Source of the DNA: Elymus sibiricus
Taxonomy: Eukaryota > Streptophyta > Magnoliopsida > Poales > Poaceae
Assembly: GCA_039707655.1 (NCBI GenBank)
Contig: CM077666.1
Location: 302,090,166 to 302,154,165, forward strand
Length of the DNA: 64,000 bases
Reading direction: 5' to 3'
Shown here: in pieces, positions 36,278-48,500 of the stretch
Layout of the letters: every line of letters begins with the position of its first letter
How positions within the stretch are numbered: the first letter of the stretch is position 1
Notes under the pieces: model-generated
What the model was told of the DNA's origin: nothing
Databases searched by the model: none
Seen by the model: the letters and a program-made list of their open reading frames with translations, nothing else
Program-made: the position numbers and the translations under genes

Positions 36278-36587
36278 TGTTTGCTGACTTTGGCTTTGCG
36301 AGGATGTGGAGAAGAATGGCAGGGGGTGGGGTGCGTTAACCTCCACGCCCTTGGCCTATTAAAGGGACATTTTTGTAAGAACCCATCGGGCCACTCGCAT
36401 TCCGTGGGCACGCAGAAATCGAGGGTCGTCATTTAATTCTATCTCTGAAGATACCTCGGTAACTGACTTATTGGTGGCCGAATTATTGTTAATCCAAATA
36501 TAGGTAACGGGAGGAACTCGCCATCCAAGCCGAAGACTTCTAAAGCATGAAGCTGCCGAAGACCATAGACCTCGGCATTGAAGGCTA

Positions 36588-36600
36588 GTTTGGGGGCTAC
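36588..36600 (+). other. E4 polypurine tract
   Basis: GTTTGGGGGCTAC sits directly before the 3' LTR and would prime plus-strand DNA. The same TTGGGGGCTAC word recurs inside E3. Confidence 0.75.
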
Positions 36601-37081
36601 TGAGGGTGTCCCGGACTAGGGGGTACTCGGGCTGCCGGCCTATCTCTCATGGGCCGGACTGGTGGGCCGCTCTCTACACGTCGATGGAAGGCTGGATTGG
36701 GGACGACCCCGTATGAAAGAAGGAAATCTCTGAAGTCTTGGCGTCTCCTCCAAGGAATAGATGGCATAAGCGGCATGTTATCCCTGATGGTAACCGACCA
36801 TATGTAACCCTAGGGCCCCCCTGGTGTCTATATAAACCAGGAGGTTTAGTCCGTAGGGGAGAGACTCATAATCTAGGGTTTAGCCCATCTGATCTCGAGG
36901 TAGATCAACTCTGTAACATTCATACAATCACATCAATACAATCAAGCAGGACGTAGGGTTTTACCTCCTCGAGAGGGCCCGAACCTGGGTAAATCGCTGT
37001 CCCTATGCTCCCTGTTACCATCAACTCCTTGACCCATAGTTCGGACCCCCTACCCGAGATCTGCCGGTTTTGGTACCGACA
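36601..37081 (+). repeat. E4 3' LTR
   Basis: 481 bp, eight differences from the 5' LTR. TATATAAA at 36839-36846; shared Tat LTR box at about 36941-36994. Ends GGTACCGACA before TSD CCGGG. Confidence 0.94.
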
Positions 37082-37086
37082 CCGGG

Positions 37087-38017
37087 GCATCCCCAAGCTT
37101 AGACGCTTGAGTCTTCCTTGAATATTACCTTGGGGTGCCTCGGGCATCCCCAAGCTTAGGCTCTTGCCACTCCGTATTCCTTTATCCATCGTGATCTCAC
37201 CCAAAACTTGAAAACTTCAATCACACAAAACTCAACAAGACCTTCGTGAGATCCGTTAGTATAACAAAACAAATCACTACTTTAAGTACTGTTGAAAACC
37301 CATTCATATTTTATTTTTGCATTATAACTACTGCATTCTAACTTCTCCATGGCTTATACCCTCCGATACAATCCATAGTTTCATCAAAACAAGCAAGCAG
37401 TGCATCAAAAACAGAATCTGTCAAAAACAGAACAGTCTGTAGAGATCTATTTAAAACCTATAATTCTGTAACTCCAAAAATTCTGAAAAATTATTACAAC
37501 GTGGGAAATTCATATACCAATACTGTGTAAAAATTTCAGATTTTTCTGATACTCCAGTACAGAACCAAAATTCCATCACTGGACACAAAACTTTCTGTTT
37601 TCCAAACAGCATCAATTAGACTATCTTCCAAATCACCCCAAAGGTTTTACTTGGCACAAACACTAATTAAAACATAAAAACTCAATCATAACAGTATCAT
37701 AAATGTGAAAACACACAATAACAGAAACAAAAGGTAAAAATTTATTTTATTCATTGGGTTGCCTCCCAACAAGCTCTATTGTTTTATGCCCCTAGCTAGG
37801 CATAATGCATAGTTTCAAGTATTATCATCCTTCAAGTTGATTCCATAAGTGGCCCTCATAATGGATTCATATGGTGCTTTAATTTTCTTCCTAGGGAAAT
37901 GTTCCATAACCTTTTTAATGGAAATTGAAATTTTATATTTCCTTCTTTCATGTCAATAACGGCACCTATGGTTCGTAAGAACGGTCTACCAAGTATTATG
38001 GGGCAAGAAGGATTACA
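37087..38017 (-). other. WHAM-type 3' untranslated region, proximal part
   Basis: Non-coding. It carries two more copies of the element's polypurine-tract sequence, seen on the plus strand as GCATCCCCAAGCTTAG at 37087-37102 and 37144-37159. AT-rich sequence with repeated CAAAAACAGAA-type words follows. No RT or integrase trace is visible. Confidence 0.75.
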
Positions 38018-38473
38018 TTAAATGTCAAGTATAATAAAATCAATGGGAACATAATTTCTATTTGCAAGAATAAGAACATCAATAATTCTACCCAAAGGCT
38101 TTTTAATAGTAGAATCCGCCAAGTGCAAATTAAGAGAACATTCATCTATATTGGTAAAACCTAGCACATCATATAGAGATTTTCGAATTGTGGAAACACT
38201 AGCACCTAAATAACATAAAGCATTGCACTCATAATTTTTAATTTTAACTTTAATGGTGTGTTCCCATTCATCATATAATTTTCTAGGAATTGAAATTTCT
38301 AGTTCAAGCTTTTCTTCTAACGCTTTCATCATTGCTTCTACAATGTGTTTAGTAAAAGCCTTATTTTGCTCATAAGTGTTGGGTGAATTTAGCATGGATT
38401 GTAACAAATAAATACACTCAATCAAAGAACAACTGTCATAATTAAAATCTTTGTAATCCAAAAGAGTGGGCAC
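38018..38473 (-). pseudogene. WHAM-type aspartic protease with altered active site
   Basis: 151 codons on the minus strand. The segment LEISIPRKLYDEWEHTIKV is followed by the protease flap region CNALCYLGASVSTIRKSLY and ADSTIKKPLGRI. In Sabrina/Athila-type elements the motif is CDLGAS, so the catalytic Asp is Tyr here (GAC to TAC is one change). The protein ends IDFIILDI shortly before the non-coding 3' region. Processing activity is not expected. Confidence 0.75.
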
Positions 38474-38490
38474 ATCACTAGTTAAAGTTT

Positions 38491-39899
38491 TTACCTCTCC
38501 AAACCCACTTTTATCAAAAAATTATCAAGATTTTCACCCTCCGAATTATGGGGACGCCTCCTAGCTAAAGTTGACTCTTCTTCAGTTCCCTTTTCATCAA
38601 GTTTTATATTGCTAAAAAAGGAATCAATAGATGAAACACCAATCATTTTAATATCCTCATCATTACTACAATAGAAACCGGGAGGAATCGCTTTTTCTAA
38701 AAATTCTCGTTTAGCTTTTAGCATAGCGGTTCTTTTCTTACTCTCATCCATGGAGACATATAAAGCTTTAATTGATTCATTAATATCAATTTTGGGTGGC
38801 ATAATTTTAGTCTTAAGATTTTCCACATCATGAATAATTCTATCAATGCTCCTAGACATATCATCAAGTTTACTCAATTATTCTTCTATCGTAGTGTTGA
38901 AAACTTTTTGAGCATTAATAAATTCTTTAATATTACTTTCAAGATCAGAGGGCATCCTATTATTATTATTATAAGGATTACCATAGGAATTGCCATAATT
39001 ATTAGAGGAATTTCCAGGAAACGGTCTAGCTTTGAAATTACCTCTATAAGTATTATTATTAAAATTGTTTCGCGAGACAAAATTCACATCTACGGGATCA
39101 TTATTTTTCTCAATCAAAGTGGATAAAGGCACATCATTAGGATCAATAGGAGTATTTTTGCTAGCAACCAATTTCATAAGCGCATCAACTTTAACACTCA
39201 AAGTACTAATTTCCTCAACAACATTCACTTTTTACTAGTAGGAACTCTTTCAGTATGCCATTGTGAATAATTTGCCATAATATTATCAAGCAATTTAGTA
39301 GCTTCTCCCAAAGTAATTTCCATAAAAGTACCACCTGCAGCAGAATCTAAAAGATTTCTAGAAACAAAATTTAATCCCGCATAATTTTTTTGTATGATCA
39401 TCCATAAATTTAAACCATGAGTAGGGCAATTTCTTATCATTAATTTCATCCTTTCCCAAGATTGGGCAACATGTTCATGATCAAGTTGCTTAAAATTGAT
39501 AATATGATTTCTAAGAGAAATAAATTTCGTGAGAGGAAAATACTTGGTAATAAAAGCATCTTTACACCTATCCCAAGAATCGATACTATTTCGTGGTAAA
39601 GATGAAAACCAAATTTTTGCACGATCCTGTAATGAGAATGGGAATAATTTTAATTTCACAATATCATTATCCACATCTTTTTTCTTTTGCATATCACACA
39701 ATTCTATGAAAGTGTTAAGATGGGATGCAGCATCTTCATTAGGACTACCAGAAAAATGTTCTTTCATAACAAGATTTAGCAAAGCGGCATCAATATCACA
39801 AGTCTCCGCACTAGCGGCGGGAGGAGCAATCGGAGTACTAATAAAATCATTATTATTAGTATTAGAAAAATCACACAATTTTGTATTTTCTTGAGACAT
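38491..39899 (-). pseudogene. WHAM-type gag, broken
   Basis: Start at 39899 (MSQENTKLCDF). The gag core follows: NLVMKEHFSGSPNEDAASHL, then LFPFSLQDRAKIWFSSLP and AFITKYFPLTKFISLRNHI, a retrotransposon gag domain. A one-base excess in the A run near 39229-39233 (minus strand AAAAAG) shifts the frame at the SKK codons. TAA at 38880-38878 follows EE, where CAA is likely ancestral. The distal part (LDDMSRSIDRIIHDVEN) runs to 38491. It is followed after a further shift by the protease. Confidence 0.82.
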
Positions 39900-40091
39900 C
39901 GTGGCTACGCAAACAAGATAACAAGCAAGCAAACAAGCAAACAAGAAAAAGGCAAACGCAAAATATTTTTGTATTTTTATAAAAACTTTTTAGAAGTGGG
40001 GGAGATCAAAACGAGAGGCAAAGGAAAATAAAGTAAATGCAAGGAGATGAAAGTTTTATGCGTACATACTTGACAGATGTTGATGATGTCT

Positions 40092-40110
40092 CCCCGGCAA
40101 CGGCGCCAGA
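40092..40110 (-). other. WHAM-type primer binding site
   Basis: Read on the minus strand TCTGGCGCCGTTGCCGGGG, nine bases from the 5' LTR end. This is the usual site in Sabrina/WHAM/Athila-like elements. Confidence 0.75.
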
Positions 40111-40119
40111 AATTCTTCC

Positions 40120-41685
40120 TGCTACTTGTGAGCTGCGTTGGTAATTCCCTGAAGAGGAAGGGAGATGCAGTACAATAGAGATAAGTATTTCCCTCAGTTA
40201 TGAAACCAAGGTTATCAATCCAGTAGGAGTATCACGCAACACCTCGTTAGCAGCACCTGCACACAAAGCAACAAATCCATGCACCCAACGCAAACAAGGG
40301 GTTGTCAATCCCTCGGCGGTTAATTGCAAGATTAAATTGTATGTGATAGATAGATAGATCGAACTAAAATATAAAATAAAATAAATAAAGGAAAAGTGCA
40401 GCAAGGTATTTTTAGGGTTTTTAGTATATGATTTAGATAGATCCGGGGGCCATAGTTTTCACTAGAGGCTTCTCTCATAAAAATAGCATACGGTGGGTAA
40501 ACAAATTACTGTTGGGCAATTGATAGAAATGCAAATAATCATGACGATATCCAAGGAAATGATCATGTATATAGGCATCACGTCCAACACAAGTAGACCG
40601 ACTCCTGCCTGCATCTACTACTATTACTCCACACATCGACCGCTATCCAGCATGCATCTAGTGTATTAAGTCCACAAAGAACGGAGTAATGCCTTAAGCA
40701 AGATGACATGATGTAGACAAAGTAAAATCACGCATGAATAAACCCCATCTTTTTACCCTTAATAGCAATGATACATACGTGTCATGTCCCTTTCTGTCAC
40801 TGGGATTGAGCACCGCAAGATCGAACCCATTACAAAGCACCTCTTCCCATGGCAAGATAAATCAATCTAGTTGGCCAGACCAAATCAATAGATCGGAGAA
40901 GAAATATGAAGCTATAATAATCATGCATAAAAGAGTTCAGAGAAGACTCAAATAATATTCATGGATAATCTGATCATAAACTCACAATTCATCGGATCCC
41001 AACAAACACACCGCAAAAAGTGATTACATCGGATAGAACTCCAAGAACATCGAGGAGAACATTGTATTGAAGATCAAAAAGAGAGAAGAAGCCATCTAGC
41101 TACCAACTATGGACCCAAAGGTTTGTGGTAAACTACTCACGCATCATCGGAAGGGCAACAAGGTTGATGTAGAGCCCCTCCGTGATCGATTCCCACTCCG
41201 GCGGAGTACCGGAAAAGGCCCCCAGATGGGATCTCTCAAGAACAGAAGCTTGCGGCAGCGAAAAAAGTATTTCGTGGACTCCTTTGTTGGTTTCCCGATT
41301 TTAGAGAATTTATAGAGGTGGAATTAGGTCAAACGGAGTTGTGTGGGCCCCACAAGCCACCAGGGCGCGCCACACCCCCTGGGGCGCGCCCTGGTGCCTC
41401 GTGGGCCACTGCTTCATCTTCTGGCCCTCTCCCGAAGCTTCCAGTACTTGTTATGTCCAGAAAAAAATCTCCAAAAAGTTTCGTCCCATTTGGACTTCGT
41501 TTGGTACTGGTATTCTGGAAAACCAAAAACAGGCAAAAAAACAGCAACTGGCACTGGGCACTAAGTTAATAGGTTAGCCCCAAAAAATGATATATAATTG
41601 CTATAAATGTATATAAAAACATCCAAGATTAATAATATAATAGCATGGAACAATAAAAAATTATAGATACGTTGGAGACGTATCA
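40120..41685 (-). repeat. WHAM-type 5' LTR
   Basis: 1566-bp partner of 23270-24836, about 4 percent different. It holds the perfect hairpin CACCAGGGCGCGCC (41358-41371) with GGCGCGCCCTGGTG (41383-41396). The plus-strand view ends GAGACGTATCA before TSD GTTGG. Confidence 0.93.
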
Positions 41686-41690
41686 GTTGG

Positions 41691-43461
41691 CTAACCCAGT
41701 CCTTGTTCTGAAGAAAAACGGGACTTGGCGGATGTGTGTTGATTACACGGACTTGAATAAGGCTTGTCCCAGTGATCCTTTTGCTCTGCACTGTATTGAC
41801 CAGATCATTGATGCTACAGCTGGCTGCGAGTGCTTATGTTTTCTAGATGCTTACTCCGGTTATCATTAGATCAAGATGAAGGAGGAGGACCAGGAAAAGA
41901 CAGCTTTTATCACGCCCTTTGGAGCTTTCTGCTATACGTCAATGCTATTTGGTCTGAAGTGTGCACAGGCGACTTATCAGCGTTGTGTCCAAAATTGTTT
42001 CCACAAGCAGATTGGGGGTAACGTTCATGCATATGTTGATGACATCGTGGTCAAGTCCCGGAGGAAAGAGACTTTACTGGACGATCTCAAGGAGACGTTT
42101 GATAATCTAAGGGTTTACCAGATGAAGCTCAACCCGAAAAAATGCGTGTTTGATGTTCCTGCAGGGAAATTACTGGCCTGCCTAGTTTCTGAGCGTGGAA
42201 TTGAGGCCAACCCAGAAAAAATCAAAGCCATCACGACTTTGGCTAAGCCGGCCAACATCAATGCTGTCCAGAAGCTGGCAGGGCGTGTCCTGGCTTTGAG
42301 CCGGTTTATCAGCTGGCTTGGGGAGAAAGCGATTCCTCTTTACCAATTGCTTAGAAAATCAGATAATTTCACTTGGAGTGATGCTGCAGATCAAGCCTTC
42401 GAGTCCCTCAAGAAGTAGTTGTCTGAGCCGCCTATCCTTGCTGCTCCTTAGGAGAAGGAACCGATGTTGTTATATATTGCCGCCAACAACAAAGCCGTCA
42501 GTGTGGCAGTTGTTGTGGAGCGCAAGGAAGAAGGCAAAGAGCACCCAGTCCAGCGCCCCGTGTATTATGTCAGTGAAGTTTTAATAGAGTCCAAGCAGCG
42601 GTATCCGCATTGGCAAAAGCTGGTCTATGGCGTGTTCATGGCAAGTCGCAAATTGAAACATTATTTTCATGAGCACCCAATCACTGTTGTCAGTTCAGCA
42701 CCTCTTGGGGACATAATCCAGCACGGGGAAGCAATTGGCCAGGTTGCAAAGTGGGCCATTGAGCTTGGTCCGCATCACCTCAAATATGTGCCCCGGACTG
42801 CCATCAAATCTCAAGCTTTGGTCGATTTTATCAATGACTGGACTGAGTTGCAGGATTCGGAGGAGAAGCCGAATACTACATACTGGTCAATACACTTTGA
42901 CGGATCCAGGCAATTGGAGGGCTCGGGGGCCAGAGTTGTGATAACTTCCCCATGAGGTGATAAATTCTGTTATGTTTTAAGGCTTATGTTTCCCTGTACT
43001 AACAATGCAGCTGAATATGAGGCCTTGCTTCATGGTCTCTGTATGGCTAAGGAGATGAACTTAAGCCGGGTCAGATGTTTGGGCGCTCAGATTTGGTGGC
43101 TCAACAGGTCTCTGGCACCTGGGATTCTAAAGATACCCTCATGGCGGCTTACCGGCGTGCTGTCACTAATATCGCTGGGCACTTCAAGGGATACCAGGTT
43201 GATCATATTGATCGCCGGCTTAACGAGGCAGCAGATGCATTGTCTCGCTTGGGGTCTCAGCGCAAGCCTGTTCCACCCAATGTTTTCCTAGACGTTCTGC
43301 ACAACCCGTCAGTAAAATTACCGACGGAGGAGGACCTTGCTATTCCTGATCCAGAAGCAGCATTGTTGGCTGCTATTCATGCTACACCCGATTGGACAGT
43401 ACCTTACATGGCATATCTTAGCCGTGGTGAGCTCCCGGCAGAGGAAATCATCGCTCGGTAG
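41691..43461 (+). pseudogene. E3 reverse transcriptase 3' piece and RNase H
   Basis: Continues E3 RT after WHAM (ANPVLVLKKNGTWRMC). Catalytic YVDD intact at 42032-42043, then RNase H (LEGSGARVVITSP, NAAEYEALLHGLCMA). In-frame stops: TAG 41867 (GYH*IKM), TAG 42416, TAG 42449, TGA 42953 (SP*GDK) and TAG 43459 (IIAR*IIRR). A frameshift lies near 43075. Aligning by eye with E4 and with family motifs, most TAGs replace Gln. Confidence 0.85.
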
Positions 43462-44643
43462 ATCATCAGAAGGTCCAAGTCCATGACCATAGTCAATGGC
43501 AAGTTGCACAGACGCAGTGTAACAGGTGTTTTTCAATGTTGTGTTTTGCCTGAGGAGGGCCGAGAGATCCTTAATGAAATACATTCAGGTGATTGTGGAC
43601 ATCATGCCGGCTCGCGGTCTTTGGTCGCAAAGGCTTTCCGACACGGTTTTTACTGGCTTACAGCTCACGCAGATGCAGAGGAAATTGTTCGCAAGTGTGA
43701 TGGCTGCCAGAAATTTGCTCGTCAAGTACATGTGCCAACTCAAGAGTTGCGGATGATCCCAATTACTTGGCCTTTTGCAGTCTGGGGGCTTGATATGGTT
43801 GGACCTTTCAAACGATCCAAGAATAAACATACTCACTTATTGGTTGCAGTTGACAAGTTTACCAAGTGGGTTGAAGCTGAGCCGGTTAGTCATTGTGATG
43901 CCGCTACAGCTGTCAAGTTCCTGAAAAAGTTGATTTACCATTACGGTTATCCACATAGCATCATCACTGATAATGGTACCAATCTGTCCAAGGGAGCTAT
44001 GAAGCAGTTTTGTCAGCGAGAACAAATCCAGCTTGACATAGCATCAGTAGCACATCCTCAGTCCAATGGACAGGCAGAGCGAGCTAATCAAGAGTTGTTA
44101 TGCAGGATTAAGCCCAGGCTTATGGTACCTCTTGAGCGAACTCCAGGATGTTGGGAGGAGGAATTACCTACAGTACTTTGGAGCATACAGACTACTCCTA
44201 ACAGGTCAACAGGCTACATGCCGTTCTTCCTGGTCTATGGTGCGGAGGCAGTGCTTCCAAGTGATATTTGTCACGACTCTCCCAGAGTTACAACTTATGT
44301 GGAAGCTGACAATGAACAAGCTCGCCAAGATGCTCTGGAAGAAGAACGCGAACTTGCCGCGTCCAGATCTGCAATATATCAACAAGAGCTATGTCGCTAC
44401 CACAGTCGTAGAGTCCGAAGCCGTACCTTCCAGGAAGGCGACTTAGTGCTCCGTCTGATACAAGACCAGACAGGCATGCATAAGCTTTCGCCTCCTTGGG
44501 AAGGGCCTTTCGTCATCAGAAAGAATCTCAACAACGGGTCATATTACCTTGTTGACATACGTGAAGCAAATAAGTCACGTACCTCTGAGGAGGAGGGCAG
44601 CCGACCCTGGAATATCGCACATCTATGGCCATATTATACCTAA
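43462..44643 (+). pseudogene. E3 integrase (catalytic core open)
   Basis: Open from 43462 to the stop at 44641-44643. Zinc region SGDCGHHAGS...CDGCQ. Catalytic Asp 43792 (GLDMVG), Asp 43969 (TDNGTN) and Glu 44077 (QAERANQ), spacing 59 and 36 residues. C-terminal PPWEGPFVIRKNL. The triad is intact although upstream pol is dead. Confidence 0.85.
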
Positions 44644-45508
44644 GTCACAGACTTCAGAGTATCTTTTGTACATACCTTTATCATGTATATATATATATTG
44701 ATCAATGAAATAAAGCCGGCATCTCTGTATAAGAGAGTTTGTCATTTTGCCTCAAATTGTGTGTTGAGTCTTTATTCTTTAATCATTGGTTACTTGGGGC
44801 TTCCAACTCATCGAGTTTAGCTATTAACTTCCCTCTTAACCTGGCATATGCCATTTTATACTTGGTTATGCCTGCCTGTTAGCAAGATGCTACTCCGAAA
44901 AGGTGACCCGGTGTACGCCTGATGAGTCAATCACAGAGGTGACCCTGAACTCATCAAAGTTAAAACACTGGTTATGTCACGTGAGAGACGGCTTTCAGAG
45001 AGCTAGGACAAACCAAAAGAGGCTCAAAAGCCTGCTTCACAGAAGTAAATCAGACTCGAGCCTCGAAAGCTAGTCTTTATGTCGTGCCACGAAAGCCGTC
45101 TTATTTTGTATTTTTCTATAATTTATTATTTCATATTTGTATATATTGGCTGCGCACTTTGGCAGGTTTCAAAATTTTCTCATCTATCTGCCGGGTCACA
45201 AGTCTGACCCGGCCTTGGAATATCCGCCTGATGCTTTGTAGTATGCTACAACACTTTGGGATTCTTCAAAAATACATATTTTGCCGGGTCATATTTACAC
45301 CCATGGCTATGAATTTCAGGTCACACAATCAAGTTGAGCAAACATGCATATTCAGCGCTATCAAATTGTCATCACAGATTCAAAAGATGAGGAATGCTCA
45401 AATGCACGAAGGCATTAACAGATTATGAAAGTTCTCTACCAGCTATTACAAAGCCACCTCAGGGCCAAAATTTGATCAAGTTTTTTCACTACATCATTTT
45501 AAGAAGTT
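44644..45508 (+). other. E3 spacer between integrase and antisense gene
   Basis: Non-coding. A short (TA)n run is at about 44683-44698 and a CTTGGGGCTTCC word near 44792. Nothing else recognisable. Confidence 0.6.
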
Positions 45509-48500
45509 TCACGGCTGTGAGCTGGCGGCATGACTCTCTGGATCAACATTTGCACTGCTAGGCGACGGGTCAACACGAGCCAGTTCTTCTGGACCCTCAG
45601 GAGCCGCTTCTTCTGCCCTTGAGGTCTGGGGGTCGTCTGCCAGCCACTGAATGGATTGGAAAGCTTCAAATACTGAGTCTGCCCTCATTACAGTGGAAGG
45701 ATTGACATCAGGGGCAAAGGTTTGCTTACAACGCAGTGCAAGGTCCATAGGTTGTGGATTGGGAGGTTCCATGCGTTCGCCGGCTTCAGAGTAACCGTCT
45801 TGATACTTGGTGATATCTAGCTCTTCCGCAAGTACCGTCGCCGCCATCCGGGTCTCTTTCACGCACCGCAGATAATCCTTCTTAGTAAACGGGGTAGCAT
45901 CAGTGTTGAATTCGGGAAAGCCATCTACTAATTGAGTCAGATCCATTTCTGGAAAATAAGCCTTGGTGCATGTAAGGGCAGATAGGGCTCCTTGACGACA
46001 AGCCGCCCTCTTCCATTCTTGGAACCACTCGGGTACAGCAGATAGTTCTTTTAGCATGTCCATAATATGTTGGAGTGGTGCTTCGAGTTCTTCACTGCCA
46101 TGATGCAGCGCGAGCCGCCTACATACAGTTGTTCCAAGAAGGTATATATGGCCTTCAATTTCACCAGTGGTTGCTCCACAGCATTATGTTGTCTTCTACC
46201 TGTTGACACAGTGATGAAGTCAGTGAACCGGTTACAGGATGACCCGGGTATATTTGATGGCTTATAATTTAAATGAATTTCAGACTCACCAAAGATAGCC
46301 ATACACATTTTGGTAATATGACCCTTGAGAGTATTTAGCTCCTGGGTCACCGGCTCGAGTTTTGACTCGGCCTCTTCTGCCCGCTTCAATAAGGCGGCTC
46401 TTTCTTCTCCAAATGCAGCCTTGGTTTTTTCTAAGGTGTCAGTTACTGTGAGAAGGGATTTGTGAAAATCTGCAGATAGGCGTTCCGCTTTCTCTCGCAG
46501 TTTCTTCTCTATTTTCATATCCCTCTGAAAGTTGGCCGCGCGTGACTCAGCCTCGTTTAACATGTCCTGCATATAACATTAAATTTAGACATCTTATTGA
46601 AAGTCCCAAGCCATCGCAGATGATCGACCCGGCACTTGGGGGCTACATCAATCAGTTCTATTGTATGTTTTCTCACCCATTAAGATGCAAGCATTCAAAA
46701 TGGCACTTGGGGGCTAATGCATTGTCATTTTTTACTATCAGCATATCAGAAGACCCGACCCATCATACGATGTTGAGCCAGTTCTTGGGGGTTCCCAAAA
46801 GCTCATATGAGTATGTTACGGATATTTTGAAGTTCCAGGTCATTATTATATAATGACCCGGCTCTTGGGGGCTACACCTGAGATTAGTACAGATATTTTT
46901 ACAACTTGTTCAAGCAAATCTCAAGCAGTTCGTTATTTTCTACTTCAGATTTGGAAGCTACATATATGAGCAAATGAGGGTGCAGCAAATTTTACCTCAT
47001 ACTTTCTCTTTAAGCTATTCATCATAGCTGCTTCAACATCTCGGCTCTCAGACAGCCGGGTCAGGAAAGTTTGATGCAAAGAGTTGATGTCTTGGTTGTC
47101 AAAAGATTGGAAGTCAAGAGCGCCTTTCCTTTGTCCTTGATTGGCGACTCATCCTTGGTTAGGATTTTGGCCAAGGCTTTTGAAGTTATTGGTGGGGGGT
47201 TCTGTGTCTCACCAGTCACCACCACCTCATCCTGGGCATGTTTAACAGGCTGGTCCTCTATCACAGTCTCCTTCTCCTACTCAAATGGGGGAGGAGTGGA
47301 AGTGCGAATAGGGCTCATTGTTGTATCTTGTTGTGGTGGCTCTTTATGGATAACCGGGTCATCAGGGATTTCCGAGTTGTCTATTGCTACATTCTGGGAT
47401 GGGCCCTCTTCATTTCCCGCAGTGGGTGCTGTAGACCCGCCAGCAGTTTTCTTTTTGATGGCTTTGGCACTGCAAGAAGTGAAGAAATGTCAGTCATCGG
47501 ATAGCACGATAAAAGCTTGAAAAGCAAAATAAGTTAGTCTTACCCGCGTTTGATGTTAAAAGCCGGCACTTGAGTAGCGCTAGATTCATCAGAGGATGGG
47601 GAGGTCATCTGGTAGGCCGGGTCCGACGGATGAAGTGGTTCCTTGAACTGGCCGGCTTATGGATGTGAAAGAGTTGGGCTGTGAGGCACCTCAGTTTGCA
47701 CCCTTCATGATGCTGGCTCGTCAGGCAAGCCGCCAGACAAAGTACCTGAGCTACTCCGGGTCTTGTGCTTGGAGGTTCCGGCGTGCTGAGTTTTTTTCCA
47801 AAAGAAACCGTGGGTCTAAGTGAGCATCTGGATGTGAAAATGGGACTTTACGGACTGCAACCCGGATTTTCTTTTGGACAGGTATTGTTGAGTTTGAATC
47901 GGAGGAAATCAAGGTTACCTCTGCCTCGCCGGCTCGACTGGATTCGACTTGTTCCTGAGAAGAGGTGGCATCAGCAAGTTGATTAAATAGACGGCCGAGA
48001 GAGTCGAGTTCTACCTCATGTTCTTCCTCATCTTTTGGCTCTTCTCCATCATCGTCTTGGGGAGGAGTGGGAACTTGAGGTTCAGTTTTCCACCACTCAG
48101 CATGTTCCTGGACAAATGGCAAGATCAGTACGTTAAATACGATAGCAAGGCATTTATAAGCGAAGCAAGAGAAAGACAGGAAAGGCAACTTACTTCGGGT
48201 GCCGGGTTGCCAGCAAAGAAGGGAGCTAGCCCTACAAGTTCAATTGCATCCTTGGTCTCACCAAGAAGCTTCTTGGTAGATTTTATAAGCTCTTTTGCGG
48301 GGAGGTTAACCCAGCTAAACCGCAGCGCATCTTCTGGCTCGCCTGAATATGTATGCATGAGCCAGCTCCTCGAGCTGAGGGGTTGGATTCGCCAGCTCAT
48401 CCAGGTCTGGGTCAAATCAACGCCAGTAAGGCCCTGAGCAGTCAAGGCATTGATATTTGAGTACAGAGGCTGTAACGCTTCCCTTCCAGCTCTGGTGGCG

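Larger units (their letters stand above)
26573..37081 (+). mobile_element. E4: young, nearly complete Tat-type gypsy retrotransposon
   Basis: TSD CCGGG at 26568-26572 and 37082-37086. The two LTRs are both 481 bp and differ at 8 positions (1.7 percent, roughly 0.6 million years at 1.3e-8). Order: 5' LTR, primer site, gag, one in-frame TAG, protease-RT-RNase H, one frameshift, RNase H end-integrase, opposite-strand spliced gene, PPT, 3' LTR. This is the most recent insertion in the window. Only two lesions separate gag-pol from an open frame; gag looks short and unusual. Confidence 0.93.
23270..41685 (-). mobile_element. WHAM/Sabrina-type non-autonomous gypsy element (split by E4)
   Basis: Complete minus-strand insertion into the RT of E3, TSD GTTGG at 23265-23269 and 41686-41690. 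LTRs at 23270-24836 and 40120-41685 differ by about 60 of 1566 bases (about 4 percent, hand count). Minus-strand order from the right: 5' LTR, primer site, gag, protease, a long non-coding 3' region, 3' LTR. There is no RT or integrase, as is usual in my knowledge of this family, so it depends on a partner element. E4 is inserted in its 3' region at 26568-26572. Confidence 0.92.
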
